Counted from the first letter of the stretch, positions 1-9,870 are shown. The stretch: DNA of 64,000 nucleotides from Cytobacillus kochii (GCF_020171845.1 NZ_JAIVAM010000003.1:372001-436000), one strand, 5' to 3'. Numbers and translations are program-made. Notes: a model not told the origin generated them from the sequence alone.

Positions 1-498
1 TACTACTTTATTTTTCGACGGTTATCAATGATCAGACAAGTATCTCTTGTTGTTCGCATACCGATTGTTGGCAAACTAGTCTCCCTTTTTTATACACATT
101 ACTTTGCTATCCAATTGCATTATTTACTTGCAGGTGGGATGTCTATCACAACTTCCTTGAACTTATTTGCTAAAGATGAAAAACAACCATTAATGAAGGA
201 AGTTGGTCAATATTTGCGTCGTAAGCTAGAAAATGGTGAACAATTAGATGAATTGATTCAGGTTTTTGGCTTTTTAGAATTAGATTTAAGGACAGTTATT
301 CGTCATGGGCAGCAAAATGGAAAGCTAGAAGAAGAACTACAATTCTTTAGCCGCTATTGTCTGCAGCTGTTAGAAGAAAAAATAGATCAATTAATGAAAG
401 TAATACAACCCACTATTTATCTTATTGTTGGTTGTTTAATCATTTCATTGTATTTGGCAGTAATGTTACCAATGTTTCAACTAATGGAGGGCGTATGA
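1..498 (+). CDS. comGB: ComGB, competence pseudopilus membrane platform protein (3' part only)
   Basis: The frame is open from base 1 and stops at 496-498, so 165 C-terminal residues of a longer protein are visible and the true start lies outside the window. The visible part carries a type II secretion F domain: a 'FYTHYF' segment, a GGMS turn, and a final hydrophobic helix ending in a short charged tail. ComGB is the polytopic membrane protein on which the ComG pseudopilus assembles for DNA uptake. The order GB-GC-GD-GE-GF-GG that follows, with overlapping genes throughout, fixes the identity. An internal ATG at 28 is not the real start. Confidence 0.9.
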   Translation, partial: YYFIFRRLSMIRQVSLVVRIPIVGKLVSLFYTHYFAIQLHYLLAGGMSITTSLNLFAKDEKQPLMKEVGQYLRRKLENGEQLDELIQVFGFLELDLRTVIRHGQQNGKLEEELQFFSRYCLQLLEEKIDQLMKVIQPTIYLIVGCLIISLYLAVMLPMFQLMEGV

Positions 499-815
499 TG
501 AAAAACATAAATAATGAAAAAGGGTTTACCATGATTGAAATGATGATTGTCTTGTTAGTCATATCTGTACTTTTAATTATTACAATTCCAAACATCACAA
601 AAAACCAATCGGCAATAAACGAAAAAGGCTGTAGTGCTTATACAAAAATGGTTCAGAGTCAAGTCCAATCGTATGAATTAGCTAATAATAAGCTTCCTGA
701 GTCATTGGATGTGCTTGTGACGGAGGAGTATTTAAATGAAGGTGAAACAACATGTCCGACCGGAGAAACACTTGTTTTAATAGATGGCATTGTGACGGCG
801 GTGAGAGACGAATAA
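498..815 (+). CDS. comGC: ComGC, major competence pseudopilin
   Basis: The protein is about 105 residues with a class III signal: a short charged leader ending in EKG, cleavage expected before FTMIE, then a hydrophobic helix. The conserved Glu at +5 of the mature protein is present. ComGC is the main subunit of the pseudopilus that lets transforming DNA reach ComEA. It is processed by the prepilin peptidase ComC. Two adjacent ATGs (495 and 498) are possible; 498 gives better spacing to the GGAGG at 486-490, while 495 would overlap the comGB stop. Two cysteines (in 'KGCSA' and 'TTCPT') could form the stabilising disulfide known for this family. Confidence 0.92.
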   Translation: MKNINNEKGFTMIEMMIVLLVISVLLIITIPNITKNQSAINEKGCSAYTKMVQSQVQSYELANNKLPESLDVLVTEEYLNEGETTCPTGETLVLIDGIVTAVRDE

Positions 816-1243
816 ATTTACAGTCAGGGTTTACTTTGATTGAATCATTAATTGTTTGGTCTGTTTTTAGTGTTATTCTTTTTATTACTGCTATAAGCAT
901 GCAGCACCAATTTGAAGAGTATGATAATCAAGCTTTCTTTGCCAAATTTGAAGGTGACCTTCTATATGCTCAGCAGTATGCGATTGTAAATCAAACAACG
1001 GTTAGTGTTTATCTTTTACCTGATGAGCATGAATATATCTTTTCTAATGGTCGAAATATTTTCCTTCGTCAGAAATATAGTGAGGATTATTTCATTACTA
1101 GCGGTACAATGCCATTACATTTCAAATTTTTAAATACTGGGAAAATTAACCGTTTCGGTTACTTGCAAATCAAAAGCTCGCTTAAGCAGTACAAATTTGT
1201 TTTTCAAATAGGCAGAGGGAGATTTTATGTGGAAGCATACTAG
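752..1243 (+). CDS. comGD: ComGD, minor competence pseudopilin
   Basis: A type IV prepilin motif (SG/FTLIES) followed by a hydrophobic helix and a soluble domain, in the comGD position of the operon. The only conventional start in frame is ATG 752, with an AAGGTGA Shine-Dalgarno about 7 bases upstream. That start makes a 26-residue leader and a 64-base overlap with comGC. A leader of usual length would begin near 812, where ATA overlaps the comGC stop as ATAA, so the start is uncertain. The mature part is sure from the motif and context; the leader is not. Confidence 0.82.
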   Translation: MSDRRNTCFNRWHCDGGERRINLQSGFTLIESLIVWSVFSVILFITAISMQHQFEEYDNQAFFAKFEGDLLYAQQYAIVNQTTVSVYLLPDEHEYIFSNGRNIFLRQKYSEDYFITSGTMPLHFKFLNTGKINRFGYLQIKSSLKQYKFVFQIGRGRFYVEAY

Positions 1244-1526
1244 TGGTTTTATGCTCATTGATTTACTCTTCACGTTATCGGCGATGCTTTTAATCGCGAC
1301 TCTTTTTATTCCTGTCATGATTCGTCTCTATACGTACACACATATAGAAAATTTGAGATATGAAGCCACTCAAATTCTATATGAGGAAATGATGGACAAT
1401 GATAGGGTGCTACCTAGGACGGTGAGAAAAGACGAAATATCATTTCACCTTTTTAACAGTGAGGATAATAATATTTGTATCTCTTATCTCTATCAACGAG
1501 AAGTGATGATCTGTGAAAAGTATTAA
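1227..1526 (+). CDS. comGE: ComGE, minor competence pseudopilin
   Basis: A 99-residue protein with a short leader and the prepilin-like SG/FMLIDLL helix, overlapping comGD by 17 bases and comGF by 14. Asp replaces the usual Glu at mature position 5, which occurs in minor pseudopilins of this operon. AGGGAGA lies just upstream of the ATG. The soluble tail ends in a run with two Cys. In B. subtilis ComGE is needed to assemble the pseudopilus but is not its main subunit. Sequence conservation in this protein is low, so the call rests mostly on position and the N-terminal helix. Confidence 0.82.
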   Translation: MWKHTSGFMLIDLLFTLSAMLLIATLFIPVMIRLYTYTHIENLRYEATQILYEEMMDNDRVLPRTVRKDEISFHLFNSEDNNICISYLYQREVMICEKY

Positions 1527-1971
1527 AAGAAACGGCTTTACGTTAATAGAAGCACTTATTGCTTTAGCTTGCTTTTTAATCATTGTGAGCTTTATGCCAC
1601 TTGTGTTTAAGGTTATTTCCGTTAACGAAAATATTGATGAAAGAAAGCAAAAGATTGAATGGCTCGTATTTATTCAGCAATTAAAAAAAGAAGTACGCGT
1701 TGCTGAGAAGATATCATTAGATAATCGAGGAGTGCTCATTTTATTAATAGACAATCAATCTATTAGCTATGAAAAATATGGTGATAAGTTAAGAAGGCGT
1801 GTGAATGGGGCAGGGCATGAAGTTGTGTTACAAAAGCTTCAATCCGTTCAATTTGAGGTGAAGGAAGATAACATGGTGCTTATTTATAAAAATATTTTCC
1901 AAAAAGAGTATCGGTCTTCTTTTTATCAAATGAAAATAAGGCGTACAAACGGTGACGAAGAAAATGAATGA
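1513..1971 (+). CDS. comGF: ComGF, competence pseudopilus component
   Basis: A 152-residue protein beginning at GTG 1513, with a prepilin-type NG/FTLIEAL signal and a hydrophobic helix of about 20 residues, followed by a beta-rich soluble domain. It overlaps comGE at its 5' end and comGG at its 3' end, which suggests translational coupling. Size and place match the ComGF family. It acts at the outer face of the membrane with the other ComG pilins during DNA uptake. Confidence 0.87.
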   Translation: MKSIKRNGFTLIEALIALACFLIIVSFMPLVFKVISVNENIDERKQKIEWLVFIQQLKKEVRVAEKISLDNRGVLILLIDNQSISYEKYGDKLRRRVNGAGHEVVLQKLQSVQFEVKEDNMVLIYKNIFQKEYRSSFYQMKIRRTNGDEENE

Positions 1972-2347
1972 AAAGGGACTCTTTTATCCTTTTGTATTAA
2001 TCCTCATTGTTTTGCTTTCTTTTGTGATTACCATTCAAGCAGATTTTTTAATAAGAGAAAAAAGAATCTTGAAATTAAGTAGTATCCTTTTACAACAGGA
2101 GTACTATTTTAAACAATCTATTATTTATTTAGATGAACAATTTCATTTGAATGGTGAGCTACCAATAGAAGGGGAGTATTCATTCAATCATGGAACGGTT
2201 TATTATGATTTAGAAGATCAAGAAGGAAACCTCATCAAAATCATTCTGGAAGTACAAATAAACGGTGTTGCGAACGTAGAAGCGATTGCGTATTATTCAT
2301 TGATTGAAAGAGAAGTGGTCAAATGGATAGAAATCGAGAGAAAATAA
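1952..2347 (+). CDS. comGG: ComGG, competence pseudopilus component
   Basis: A 131-residue protein with one N-terminal membrane helix after a short basic leader. Unlike the other ComG pilins it lacks a clear FTLIE motif (EKGLFYPF is seen), which fits ComGG. It is the last gene of the comG operon. GTG 1952 has AAGGCG eight bases upstream; ATG 1964 is the alternative and would remove four residues. The frame overlaps comGF by 20 bases. Confidence 0.82.
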   Translation: MTKKMNEKGLFYPFVLILIVLLSFVITIQADFLIREKRILKLSSILLQQEYYFKQSIIYLDEQFHLNGELPIEGEYSFNHGTVYYDLEDQEGNLIKIILEVQINGVANVEAIAYYSLIEREVVKWIEIERK

Positions 2348-2405
2348 TAGGAATAAATGGTTTATGAATGGGAAAGACTAGTAGCTAAAAAAGCAGGGAT
2401 GCCAG

Positions 2406-2597
2406 ATGAATTCTAATGATTATGTCAAGTTTATTACTCAGACATTCGTTCAATATATGGAACAACCAAAGTCTGAGAGAAAGAAACAAAGAATAGAAAG
2501 AAAGCAAGAAAAAGCGCCTGTTTTATTTAGGTGGTTTGGAATTGTACCTTATCTTTTGTTTTACGGAATGAAAGGAACGAAAAAAAGAAATCATTAA
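2406..2597 (+). CDS. yqzE: YqzE family small protein
   Basis: A 63-residue, very basic protein beginning 'NSNDYVKF', with a Lys/Arg/Glu-rich middle and a hydrophobic 'RWFGIVPYLLF' stretch near the C-terminus. This layout matches the short YqzE family that sits directly after comGG in Bacillus; its function is unknown. AGGGATG upstream of the ATG acts as a ribosome site. A 19-codon ORF (2357-2416) overlaps its start and may couple its translation to comGG, but this is only a possibility. Confidence 0.8.
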   Translation: MNSNDYVKFITQTFVQYMEQPKSERKKQRIERKQEKAPVLFRWFGIVPYLLFYGMKGTKKRNH

Positions 2598-2613
2598 TCA
2601 AACGACAATCAAC

Positions 2614-2660
2614 AAAAAATATGAACAACCCCCATTGTTGGGTTTGTTCATATTTTTTTA
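2614..2660 (+). terminator. Rho-independent terminator of the comG-yqzE operon
   Basis: A stem of about a dozen pairs (aaatatgaacaa with ttgttcatattt) around a C-rich loop, ending in a run of seven T. The A-run before the stem could let it work on both strands, but its place just after yqzE points to the plus strand. Confidence 0.85.
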
Positions 2661-2791
2661 GTATCGATAAGAATATTGGTGCCACCGTAGTAAAAAGAAA
2701 AATGAGGAATACGCTAGCAGTATGGTTAAGCATAGGTACTTGAAAAATGTTCCCTTAAGCAATCTCATGAGTCGTCCACGTTAGTTAATGC

Positions 2792-3589
2792 TTAACTAAT
2801 CGCTTCATCTGTTAAATAAAATAATCCACCATTAACAATAGAAATATGAACTTGGGGTTCATATTGCTCTTGTAATGCAGTCATTTCGTTTTCGAAGCTT
2901 TCTCCTTTTTCATCCGCATCTTCATAGAATCTTTCTAATAATTGCAGGTCCTTTTGCCATCTTAGTCGTGCTTCATCTGCCCATGTGTGATCTTCCTTTT
3001 CAATTTCCGACTGTAAAAAATTCGCCACACGCATCACACCACTTTGAGGCTTGATAAATGGTGACAATGTAAAGCTAAAGTCTGGTATTTTAGGAGTAAG
3101 TGATAAATGAAGGAGCTTATCATGGAATTGTTCAACCATCTGCCCGTTAATTAAGTGCAAGCCGATTGACTTGAACAAATCTTTTTTACGATCACATTGA
3201 TATGATATCCGTAGATTTAGCCCTAGCCAAGGACGTAAGGCAGTTTGCGTTCCTGGTGGGGCCTCGTAATTTTCATACAGACGGATATAACCAGCCAAGT
3301 TTTTCGTCGATTGAAAAATTTGATGCAAGCGAGGTGATCCAAAGTGAATAATCTCTCCCTTTATATCATCTGGTGCTAAGGACGGGTTGGTTATAAGTGT
3401 AAGTTCCATAGGGTTTGCAACACCGCCTGTTTTCTCTAAATAATGCCAATAAAAGGGACGGTTCATTAATTCCTTGTCTAATTCTACTGTCAACTGAATG
3501 ACTAAATAGCCTGGTTTATTTTCAAGGATTTCACAATGATTGGCATGAAAGTATCTTAATAGAAAATGGTGGATTTCATGTTGCTGCAT
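2792..3589 (-). CDS. yqhG: YqhG family protein
   Basis: A 265-residue soluble protein that starts at ATG 3589, overlapping the end of yqhH by 14 bases on the same strand. Size and its pairing with the helicase match B. subtilis YqhG, a family without known function. No signal peptide or membrane segment is seen. The tight overlap with yqhH suggests that the two proteins are made together and may act together. That link is inferred from context only. Confidence 0.85.
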   Translation of the reverse strand: MQQHEIHHFLLRYFHANHCEILENKPGYLVIQLTVELDKELMNRPFYWHYLEKTGGVANPMELTLITNPSLAPDDIKGEIIHFGSPRLHQIFQSTKNLAGYIRLYENYEAPPGTQTALRPWLGLNLRISYQCDRKKDLFKSIGLHLINGQMVEQFHDKLLHLSLTPKIPDFSFTLSPFIKPQSGVMRVANFLQSEIEKEDHTWADEARLRWQKDLQLLERFYEDADEKGESFENEMTALQEQYEPQVHISIVNGGLFYLTDEAIS

Positions 3590-5255
3590 GTTGATTTTCC
3601 TCCTTTACGGACTCAGCAAATTCAATCATAGATGTTAAATTATCCATTTTTATGCGCATTTCTCCTTCTGAAGCCGATTGCCCGAAAATATCAATTAGGT
3701 GATCATTAATACTGCCAAATTGTAGTTTAGTTAAAATATCATCCAATTCGCCAATCACTTTTTCGAAGAGATGGATTTTTTCATACAATAGTTTGAGTAC
3801 ATGTTCTTCTACCGTATCTTTTGTGGCGAAGTTATAAATATGGACATCGTTTTTTTGTCCAAGACGGTGAATTCTACCTATTCGTTGTTCAAGTCTCATC
3901 GGATTCCAAGGAAGATCGAAGTTAATGATATAACTACAGAATTGTAGGTTGATTCCCTCACCGCCTGCTTCTGTGGCAATTAACACCTGGGCATGGTTTT
4001 GGAATAATTCGCGCATCCAATCTTTCTTCCCGCGTTTGAAACCACCGCGAAAAGGAACAGACGTAATGTTATGCTGTTTTAAAAACCATTGTAGAAATAG
4101 CTGTGTGGCACGATATTCTGTAAAAATAATGACTTTATCATTGATTTGTTGAATGATCTCTAATGCTTTTTGTGCTTTTGCATTTTGTTGGATATTTTCT
4201 ACTAACCCAATTAACTCTTCTATTTTTTGCTGAAAGGCAACTGAGGGTTGTTCCTGTTTCTTTAACATATTTCTTAAAGTGTAAAATACCGCTTCGCGAC
4301 TGCTACATGCTTCACGTTGTAAAGTCATAAGTGAAAATTGGCTATCAGTCATCCAATTACCTTCTCTGTGCATGGAAGAAATCGCATCATATAAGGCTCT
4401 TTCTTCTTTTGAGAAATGGATGGGAACGGTTTCGACATGTCTTTTTGTCCATTCAATACCCGTATCTTGTCTACGATTACGAATCATTACTTTATTGACT
4501 AGTTCCTTTAAACCTTCATCATCATCGAGAGAGCGTGCATTTTTTTTGTATTTTTCATAAAAAGATGTTTCTGTTCCTAAGTGACCTGGTTTTAACAAAG
4601 AAACAAGATTAAAGATCTCACTAATTCGATTTTGTATAGGTGTTGCTGTAAGGAGTAAGCAAAATTTCTTTTTTAAAGACTGTACAAATTCATAGTTTTT
4701 CGTTTTATTATTCTTTAATTTATGAGCTTCATCAATAATAATCAAATCATAGTTTTGTTCAAAGACTAAACTCCTATGTGGTTCTCTTTTTGCTGTGTCG
4801 ATTGATGATACGACGACATCACATTGCTCCCACACATAGCTCTTTTTTTGAGCGACAGCTGGGATGAAGAACTTACTGTTTAATTCAATTGCCCACTGAG
4901 ACACTAAGGAAGCGGGTACAAGGATGAGTGCTTTCTTTACAAGCCCTCTGATCATGTATTCTTTTAATATTAACCCTGCTTCTATCGTCTTCCCTAATCC
5001 GACTTCATCAGCTAGAATTGCTTTACCATTCATGTTTTCCACTACTTGTTCGGCAACCTCTAGTTGATGTGGTAGTGGGGTGAGGTTTGATAAATGTTTG
5101 TCTACTTGCAGTCCATCAAACGCAGGGATGACCGTTTGATTCTCAACCTCAATGGTAAGCTTGAATAAATCCCAGTTTCCCCATGGTCCATCATTATCAA
5201 TACGATTTTGAAATTCATCTTGCCAAGTTGCATCAAAATTTATTTGTAAAGTCAT
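3576..5255 (-). CDS. yqhH: SNF2-family DEAD/DEAH-box helicase YqhH
   Basis: A 559-residue protein with both halves of a superfamily 2 motor. Motif I is ADEVGLGKT near residues 82-90, motif II is DEAH near 175-178, motif III is LTATPIQN, and the C-terminal half has motif VI in QRIGRIHRLGQ. It is shorter than RapA, lacking large accessory domains. The chosen start (MTLQINF) has AAGGAGAG close upstream; an in-frame ATG at 5273 lies before that site. It probably remodels protein-nucleic acid complexes using ATP, but the substrate is unknown. It is divergent from the gcv operon. Confidence 0.88.
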   Translation of the reverse strand: MTLQINFDATWQDEFQNRIDNDGPWGNWDLFKLTIEVENQTVIPAFDGLQVDKHLSNLTPLPHQLEVAEQVVENMNGKAILADEVGLGKTIEAGLILKEYMIRGLVKKALILVPASLVSQWAIELNSKFFIPAVAQKKSYVWEQCDVVVSSIDTAKREPHRSLVFEQNYDLIIIDEAHKLKNNKTKNYEFVQSLKKKFCLLLTATPIQNRISEIFNLVSLLKPGHLGTETSFYEKYKKNARSLDDDEGLKELVNKVMIRNRRQDTGIEWTKRHVETVPIHFSKEERALYDAISSMHREGNWMTDSQFSLMTLQREACSSREAVFYTLRNMLKKQEQPSVAFQQKIEELIGLVENIQQNAKAQKALEIIQQINDKVIIFTEYRATQLFLQWFLKQHNITSVPFRGGFKRGKKDWMRELFQNHAQVLIATEAGGEGINLQFCSYIINFDLPWNPMRLEQRIGRIHRLGQKNDVHIYNFATKDTVEEHVLKLLYEKIHLFEKVIGELDDILTKLQFGSINDHLIDIFGQSASEGEMRIKMDNLTSMIEFAESVKEENQHAAT

Positions 5256-5271
5256 TTGCTCTCTCCTTTTC

Positions 5272-5312
5272 ATACGAACGTTATTTTAAATTTATACATA
5301 TAATGTTCGTAT
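5272..5312. promoter_or_regulatory. Perfect 8-bp inverted repeat upstream of yqhH
   Basis: ATACGAAC (5272-5279) and GTTCGTAT (5305-5312) form an exact inverted repeat with 25 bases between. It lies 17-57 bases before the yqhH start codon, and the spacer holds a TATAAA-like -10 candidate on the minus strand. This is the layout of an operator that brackets a promoter. The half-site resembles PurR (CCGAAC) and LexA (CGAAC) half-sites, but the spacing fits neither family well. Confidence 0.35.
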
Positions 5313-5518
5313 TAAGCTTAAGTCATGTTGAAAAAACATGAGATTTTTAAATAAAAATATTGCTCAAATAATGATAGGATGGTAGGATGTAAGTAGCTTT
5401 GAAAGTTGTGAATTTTCAACGCTAAATCTGCAAATACGTACAATACGTCTTTGTAAGCTTCGACTCTCTAAAGCAGTTAATTATAGTATGTGCAAAAATG
5501 GAAAAAATTATAAACGCG

Positions 5519-5702
5519 AATGATAGCAAGGGGAGAGACTGCAGTGCTGCAGCGCCGAAGGAGCAAACAATCATCGTATTGTGAATCTCTCAGGCAAAAG
5601 AACACTTGCTTGACGCAACTCTGGAGAGAGCTCAAGGTAATAAGCGAGCCACCAAAGGGGAAAGGCTGCAATATCGCCGTAAACTCTCAGGTGAAAGGAC
5701 AG
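5519..5702 (+). ncRNA. Tandem glycine riboswitch
   Basis: Two glycine aptamers in series lie before gcvT. The first has ggggagagactgc, then gcgccgaaggagcaa, then aatctctcaggcaaaagaac. The second has ctggagagagctc, gccaccaaaggggaaagg, and aaactctcaggtgaaaggac. These are the conserved helices and junctions of the gcvT-type riboswitch. Glycine binding in known Bacillus members turns on glycine cleavage genes by antitermination. The terminator that follows shares the 3' bases of aptamer II, which fits that logic. Confidence 0.95.
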
Positions 5703-5750
5703 AGAATCTGCTCAAATGATCGGTTTTGAGGAGATTCTCTGTCCTTTTTT
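5697..5750 (+). terminator. Riboswitch expression platform: intrinsic terminator
   Basis: ggacagagaatctgctc pairs with gaggagattctctgtcc (5728-5744), followed by six T. The 5' arm begins with bases that also close aptamer II, so ligand-bound aptamer and terminator compete. This would abort transcription of gcvT-gcvPA-gcvPB when glycine is low. Confidence 0.9.
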
Positions 5751-5901
5751 GTGTGCTTTAGAAAACTTAGCTTCTTTAATGGGTTAAAGTGGAAAGCGTT
5801 TAGCTTTCGTCGTAGCATTTGGCGAGAAGCCAAGTACTTCTATGGCTAGTATGCAAATATTCATCTTAGAAAAAAACAGAAATATAAAGGAGGATGAGTG
5901 A

Positions 5902-7008
5902 ATGTCACAGTTGAAGAAAACACCACTACATGACATTTATCAAGAGTATGGTGGAAAAACGATTGATTTTGGTGGATGGGCTCTACCTGTTCAATTTTCT
6001 AGTATTAAAGAAGAACATGAAGCGGTACGTACAAAAGCGGGTCTGTTTGATGTATCCCATATGGGAGAAATTGAGGTTAAAGGTCAAGATAGTTTACGTT
6101 ATCTTCAGAAAATGATGACAAATGACGTCGCGAAACTAAAAACGTTTGGCGCACAATATACAGCAATGTGTTATGAAAATGGTGGAACTGTGGATGATTT
6201 GCTTATTTATAAAATGACTGAAGATGAATACCTTTTAGTCGTAAACGCAGCTAATATCGAAAAAGATTATCAATGGTTACAAAATCATTTAGAAGGAAAG
6301 GTTGAACTTAAAAACCTTTCAGAGGATATGTCACAATTGGCCTTGCAAGGTCCTATGGCTGAGGTTGTTTTACAGAAGATTACAGATGTTGATTTAAGTG
6401 AAATTGGATTTTTTAAATTTAACCAAACAGTAAATATAAATGGCAAAAATGCATTTGTATCGAGAACTGGCTATACCGGTGAAGATGGTTTTGAAATTTA
6501 TTGTCAAAATGAGGATGCAGTCTTTTTATGGCAGTCGATTTTAGAAGCAGGAAAAGAAGATGGAGTTCTTCCTTGTGGTCTAGGTGCCCGAGATACCCTT
6601 CGCTTCGAAGCCAATTTAGCCTTATATGGTCAAGAGTTGTCTTCTGAAATTTCTCCGCTTGAAGCAGGTATTGGCTTTGCCGTAAAAGTGAACAAAGAAG
6701 AAGATTTTATTGGAAAAGCGGCATTAAAATCACAAAAAGAAAATGGGTTAAGTAGAAAAATTGTTGGGATTGAAATGATTGAACGTGGGATTCCTCGTCA
6801 TGGTTATGCAGTTTATGCTGACGACCAACGGATTGGTGAAGTTACTACGGGTACACAATCTCCTACTTTAAAGAAAAATATCGGCTTAGCACTTCTGGAC
6901 AGTCCATACACAGCGCTAGATTCTGAAGTGGAAGTTGAAATTCGTAATAAGCGTGTCCGTGCCAAAGTAATTGCCACACCGTTTTATAAAAAAGAGAAAA
7001 AGAACTAA
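5902..7008 (+). CDS. gcvT: Aminomethyltransferase, glycine cleavage T protein
   Basis: A 368-residue protein with the T-protein signature: KTPLHDIY and [11 protein letters not shown] at the N-terminus, FDVSHMGEI, a central [13 protein letters not shown] and the C-terminal barrel domain with EVTTGTQSP. It transfers the methylene carbon from aminomethyl-lipoyl H protein to tetrahydrofolate, releasing ammonia. AAAGGAGGATG precedes the ATG. It is the first gene of a three-gene operon behind the glycine riboswitch; gcvH is not in the window. Confidence 0.97.
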   Translation: MSQLKKTPLHDIYQEYGGKTIDFGGWALPVQFSSIKEEHEAVRTKAGLFDVSHMGEIEVKGQDSLRYLQKMMTNDVAKLKTFGAQYTAMCYENGGTVDDLLIYKMTEDEYLLVVNAANIEKDYQWLQNHLEGKVELKNLSEDMSQLALQGPMAEVVLQKITDVDLSEIGFFKFNQTVNINGKNAFVSRTGYTGEDGFEIYCQNEDAVFLWQSILEAGKEDGVLPCGLGARDTLRFEANLALYGQELSSEISPLEAGIGFAVKVNKEEDFIGKAALKSQKENGLSRKIVGIEMIERGIPRHGYAVYADDQRIGEVTTGTQSPTLKKNIGLALLDSPYTALDSEVEVEIRNKRVRAKVIATPFYKKEKKN

Positions 7009-7029
7009 CTAATCAGGGGGAGAGAAGCG

Positions 7030-8376
7030 ATGAAACACCGTTATTTACCGATGACTGATTCTGATCAAAAAGAAATGCTTGAAGCAATCGGAGTCAAAAC
7101 AATTGATGATTTATTTAGTGATATTCCTGAAAGCGTTCGTTTTAAAAGGGAATATAATATTAAACCAGCTAAAACGGAATCTGCTTTAATGAAAGAATTG
7201 ATGCTTCTATCACAAAAAAATGCAGATTTAAAAACAAATACTTCATTTTTAGGTGCAGGTGTTTACGATCACTATATGCCAGTTATTGTTGATCACGTGT
7301 TATCTCGTTCAGAGTTCTATACTGCTTATACACCCTACCAACCGGAAATTTCCCAAGGTGAGTTGCAAGCGATTTTTGAATTTCAGACAATGATATCTGA
7401 ACTAACAGGAATGGATGTAGCAAACTCATCTATGTATGATGGTGGAACGGCACTTGCGGAAGCTGCTATGTTAGCAACTGGACATACGAAGCGTAAAAAA
7501 GTATTGATTTCAAGTACAGTACATCCTGAATCAAAAGCTGTAATTGAGACTTATGCAAAAGGCCAATACATCGATGTAGTTGAAATCCCACACAAAGATG
7601 GATTAACAGATATGAGCGCACTAAAAGAAATGATTGGTGATGACATTGCCGCAGTAGTCGTGCAATATCCTAACTTTTTTGGAAGAGTGGAGCCACTTGC
7701 AGAATTAGAAGAAATTATCCATGCTCATAAATCCTTATTTGTTGTATCAAGTAACCCACTATCCTTAGGAGCGTTAACACCTCCAGGAAAATTTGGTGCA
7801 GATATCGTTGCTGGCGATGCGCAAGTTTTTGGTATTCCAACAGCTTTTGGTGGTCCTCACTGTGGTTACTTTGCCGTGACAAAGAAACTCATGAGGAAAG
7901 TACCTGGACGTTTAGTGGGGCAAACGGTTGATGAGAACGGACAACGTGGATTCGTGCTCACACTTCAAGCAAGAGAGCAACATATTCGTAGGGATAAAGC
8001 TACATCTAACATATGTTCAAACCAAGCTTTAAATGCACTAGCCGCATCTGTTGCAATGACAGCCTTGGGTAGAAACGGTGTCAAACAAATGGCGATAGAT
8101 AATATTCAAAAGGCGCATTATGCGAAAGAACAATTTAGAAGTGCAGGCTTTGAAATTACTTTTGATGGCGGTTCATTCAACGAGTTTATTATTAAGTGTA
8201 ATCGTCCAGTTCGTGAGGTAAATCAAGCATTACTGAAAAAGAATATTATTGGTGGTTATGATTTAGGCAGAGATTATAGTGAATTAGCTCATCATATGCT
8301 TATTGCTGTAACAGAACTAAGAACAAAAGGCGAAATTGATACATTTGTGGCAGAAATGGGGGATTACCGTGCATAA
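7030..8376 (+). CDS. gcvPA: Glycine dehydrogenase (decarboxylating) subunit 1
   Basis: A 448-residue protein equal to the N-terminal half of the P protein, as is usual in Bacillus where P is split in two. It has the conserved 'RYLPMTDSD' start, the [14 protein letters not shown] segment and [10 protein letters not shown]. It lacks the PLP lysine, which is on the partner subunit. GGGGGAGAG lies before the ATG. The gene overlaps gcvPB by 8 bases, so the two subunits are likely made in equal amounts. Confidence 0.96.
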   Translation: MKHRYLPMTDSDQKEMLEAIGVKTIDDLFSDIPESVRFKREYNIKPAKTESALMKELMLLSQKNADLKTNTSFLGAGVYDHYMPVIVDHVLSRSEFYTAYTPYQPEISQGELQAIFEFQTMISELTGMDVANSSMYDGGTALAEAAMLATGHTKRKKVLISSTVHPESKAVIETYAKGQYIDVVEIPHKDGLTDMSALKEMIGDDIAAVVVQYPNFFGRVEPLAELEEIIHAHKSLFVVSSNPLSLGALTPPGKFGADIVAGDAQVFGIPTAFGGPHCGYFAVTKKLMRKVPGRLVGQTVDENGQRGFVLTLQAREQHIRRDKATSNICSNQALNALAASVAMTALGRNGVKQMAIDNIQKAHYAKEQFRSAGFEITFDGGSFNEFIIKCNRPVREVNQALLKKNIIGGYDLGRDYSELAHHMLIAVTELRTKGEIDTFVAEMGDYRA

Positions 8377-9829
8377 CGAAAACCAGGCGCTCATTTTTGA
8401 GCTAAGTAAACCAGGGAGAATCGGCTATAGCCTTCCCGAGATGGATATTCCAGAAGTAGAATTATCTGATTTGCTCCCAGCTGAATATATCCGTCAAGAG
8501 GACGCGGATTTACCTGAAGTATCTGAACTTGATATTATGCGTCATTATACAGCTTTATCTAAGCGTAATCACGGAGTAGATTCTGGTTTTTACCCGCTTG
8601 GGTCTTGTACGATGAAATATAATCCTAAAGTAAATGAGAATGTAGCACGCTATAACGGCTTTGCTCATTTACACCCATTACAGGACGAAAGCTCTGTTCA
8701 AGGTGCAATGGAGTTGTTATATGATTTACAAGAGCATTTAATTGAGATCACAGGAATGGACGAAGTCACTCTACAACCGGCAGCAGGTGCCCATGGCGAA
8801 TGGACTGGGTTGATGATGATTCGTGCCTATCATGAAGCAAATGGTGATTTTAACCGTACAAAAGTTATTGTTCCAGATTCAGCTCATGGTACAAACCCTG
8901 CCTCGGCAACTGTGGCGGGCTTCGAAACCTTCACAGTTAAGTCTAATGATCAAGGCTTAGTAGATTTAGAAGATTTGAGGAGAGTGGTAGGAGATGATAC
9001 AGCTGCTCTTATGCTAACAAACCCTAATACGTTAGGCTTGTTTGAAGAAAATATTCTAGAAATGGCAGAAATAGTCCATGGAGCAGGCGGGAAACTGTAT
9101 TATGATGGAGCCAACTTAAATGCCGTTTTATCTAAAGCAAGACCGGGAGATATGGGATTTGACGTTGTTCATTTAAATTTGCATAAAACATTTACTGGTC
9201 CCCATGGTGGAGGAGGACCTGGATCAGGTCCTGTTGGGGTAAAAGAAGACTTAATTCCTTATTTGCCTAAACCAATCTTAGTGAAAACAGAAGAAGGTTA
9301 TACATTTAATTATGACCGTCCACAGTCAATTGGAAGAGTCAAGCCTTATTACGGTAACTTCGGTATCAATGTCCGTGCCTATACGTATATTCGTTCTATG
9401 GGTCCAGATGGTTTGAAAGCTGTTACTGAAAATGCAGTACTTAATGCCAATTATATGATGCGTAAGCTAGCACCAGCATTCGATTTACCATATGATAAAC
9501 ATTGTAAACATGAGTTTGTATTAAGTGGAAAACGCCAGAAAAAATTAGGTGTACGCACGCTTGATATCGCGAAGCGTTTGCTTGATTTCGGTTATCATCC
9601 ACCGACTATTTACTTCCCGTTAAATGTTGAAGAGTGTATGATGATCGAACCAACAGAGACTGAATCTAAAGAAACACTCGACAGCTTTATTGATGCGATG
9701 CTTCAGATTGCCAAGGAAGCTGAGGAAAACCCTGAGGTCGTCCAAGAAGCGCCACACACGACAGTAATTGGCCGTTTAGACGAGACGCTAGCAGCAAGAA
9801 AGCCAGTATTACGTTATCAAAAGGACTAA
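8369..9829 (+). CDS. gcvPB: Glycine dehydrogenase (decarboxylating) subunit 2
   Basis: A 486-residue protein, the C-terminal half of the split P protein. The PLP-binding lysine is expected in [18 protein letters not shown]. The chosen start is GTG 8369 ([10 protein letters not shown]), with GGGGG 6-7 bases upstream and overlap with the gcvPA stop. It decarboxylates glycine and passes the aminomethyl group to lipoylated H protein. Glycine-bound riboswitch control is shared by all three gcv genes. Confidence 0.96.
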   Translation: MHNENQALIFELSKPGRIGYSLPEMDIPEVELSDLLPAEYIRQEDADLPEVSELDIMRHYTALSKRNHGVDSGFYPLGSCTMKYNPKVNENVARYNGFAHLHPLQDESSVQGAMELLYDLQEHLIEITGMDEVTLQPAAGAHGEWTGLMMIRAYHEANGDFNRTKVIVPDSAHGTNPASATVAGFETFTVKSNDQGLVDLEDLRRVVGDDTAALMLTNPNTLGLFEENILEMAEIVHGAGGKLYYDGANLNAVLSKARPGDMGFDVVHLNLHKTFTGPHGGGGPGSGPVGVKEDLIPYLPKPILVKTEEGYTFNYDRPQSIGRVKPYYGNFGINVRAYTYIRSMGPDGLKAVTENAVLNANYMMRKLAPAFDLPYDKHCKHEFVLSGKRQKKLGVRTLDIAKRLLDFGYHPPTIYFPLNVEECMMIEPTETESKETLDSFIDAMLQIAKEAEENPEVVQEAPHTTVIGRLDETLAARKPVLRYQKD

Positions 9830-9870
9830 TATAAAACGCCCTCTTACAAATATGTACGAGGTCTAAATAA

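Noticed and set aside
5272-5312. LexA or PurR operator
   Set aside because: A LexA site needs GAAC and GTTC four bases apart and PurR boxes need CCGAAC with a tighter spacing; here it is ACGAAC with 25 bases between. Kept only as an unassigned repeat.
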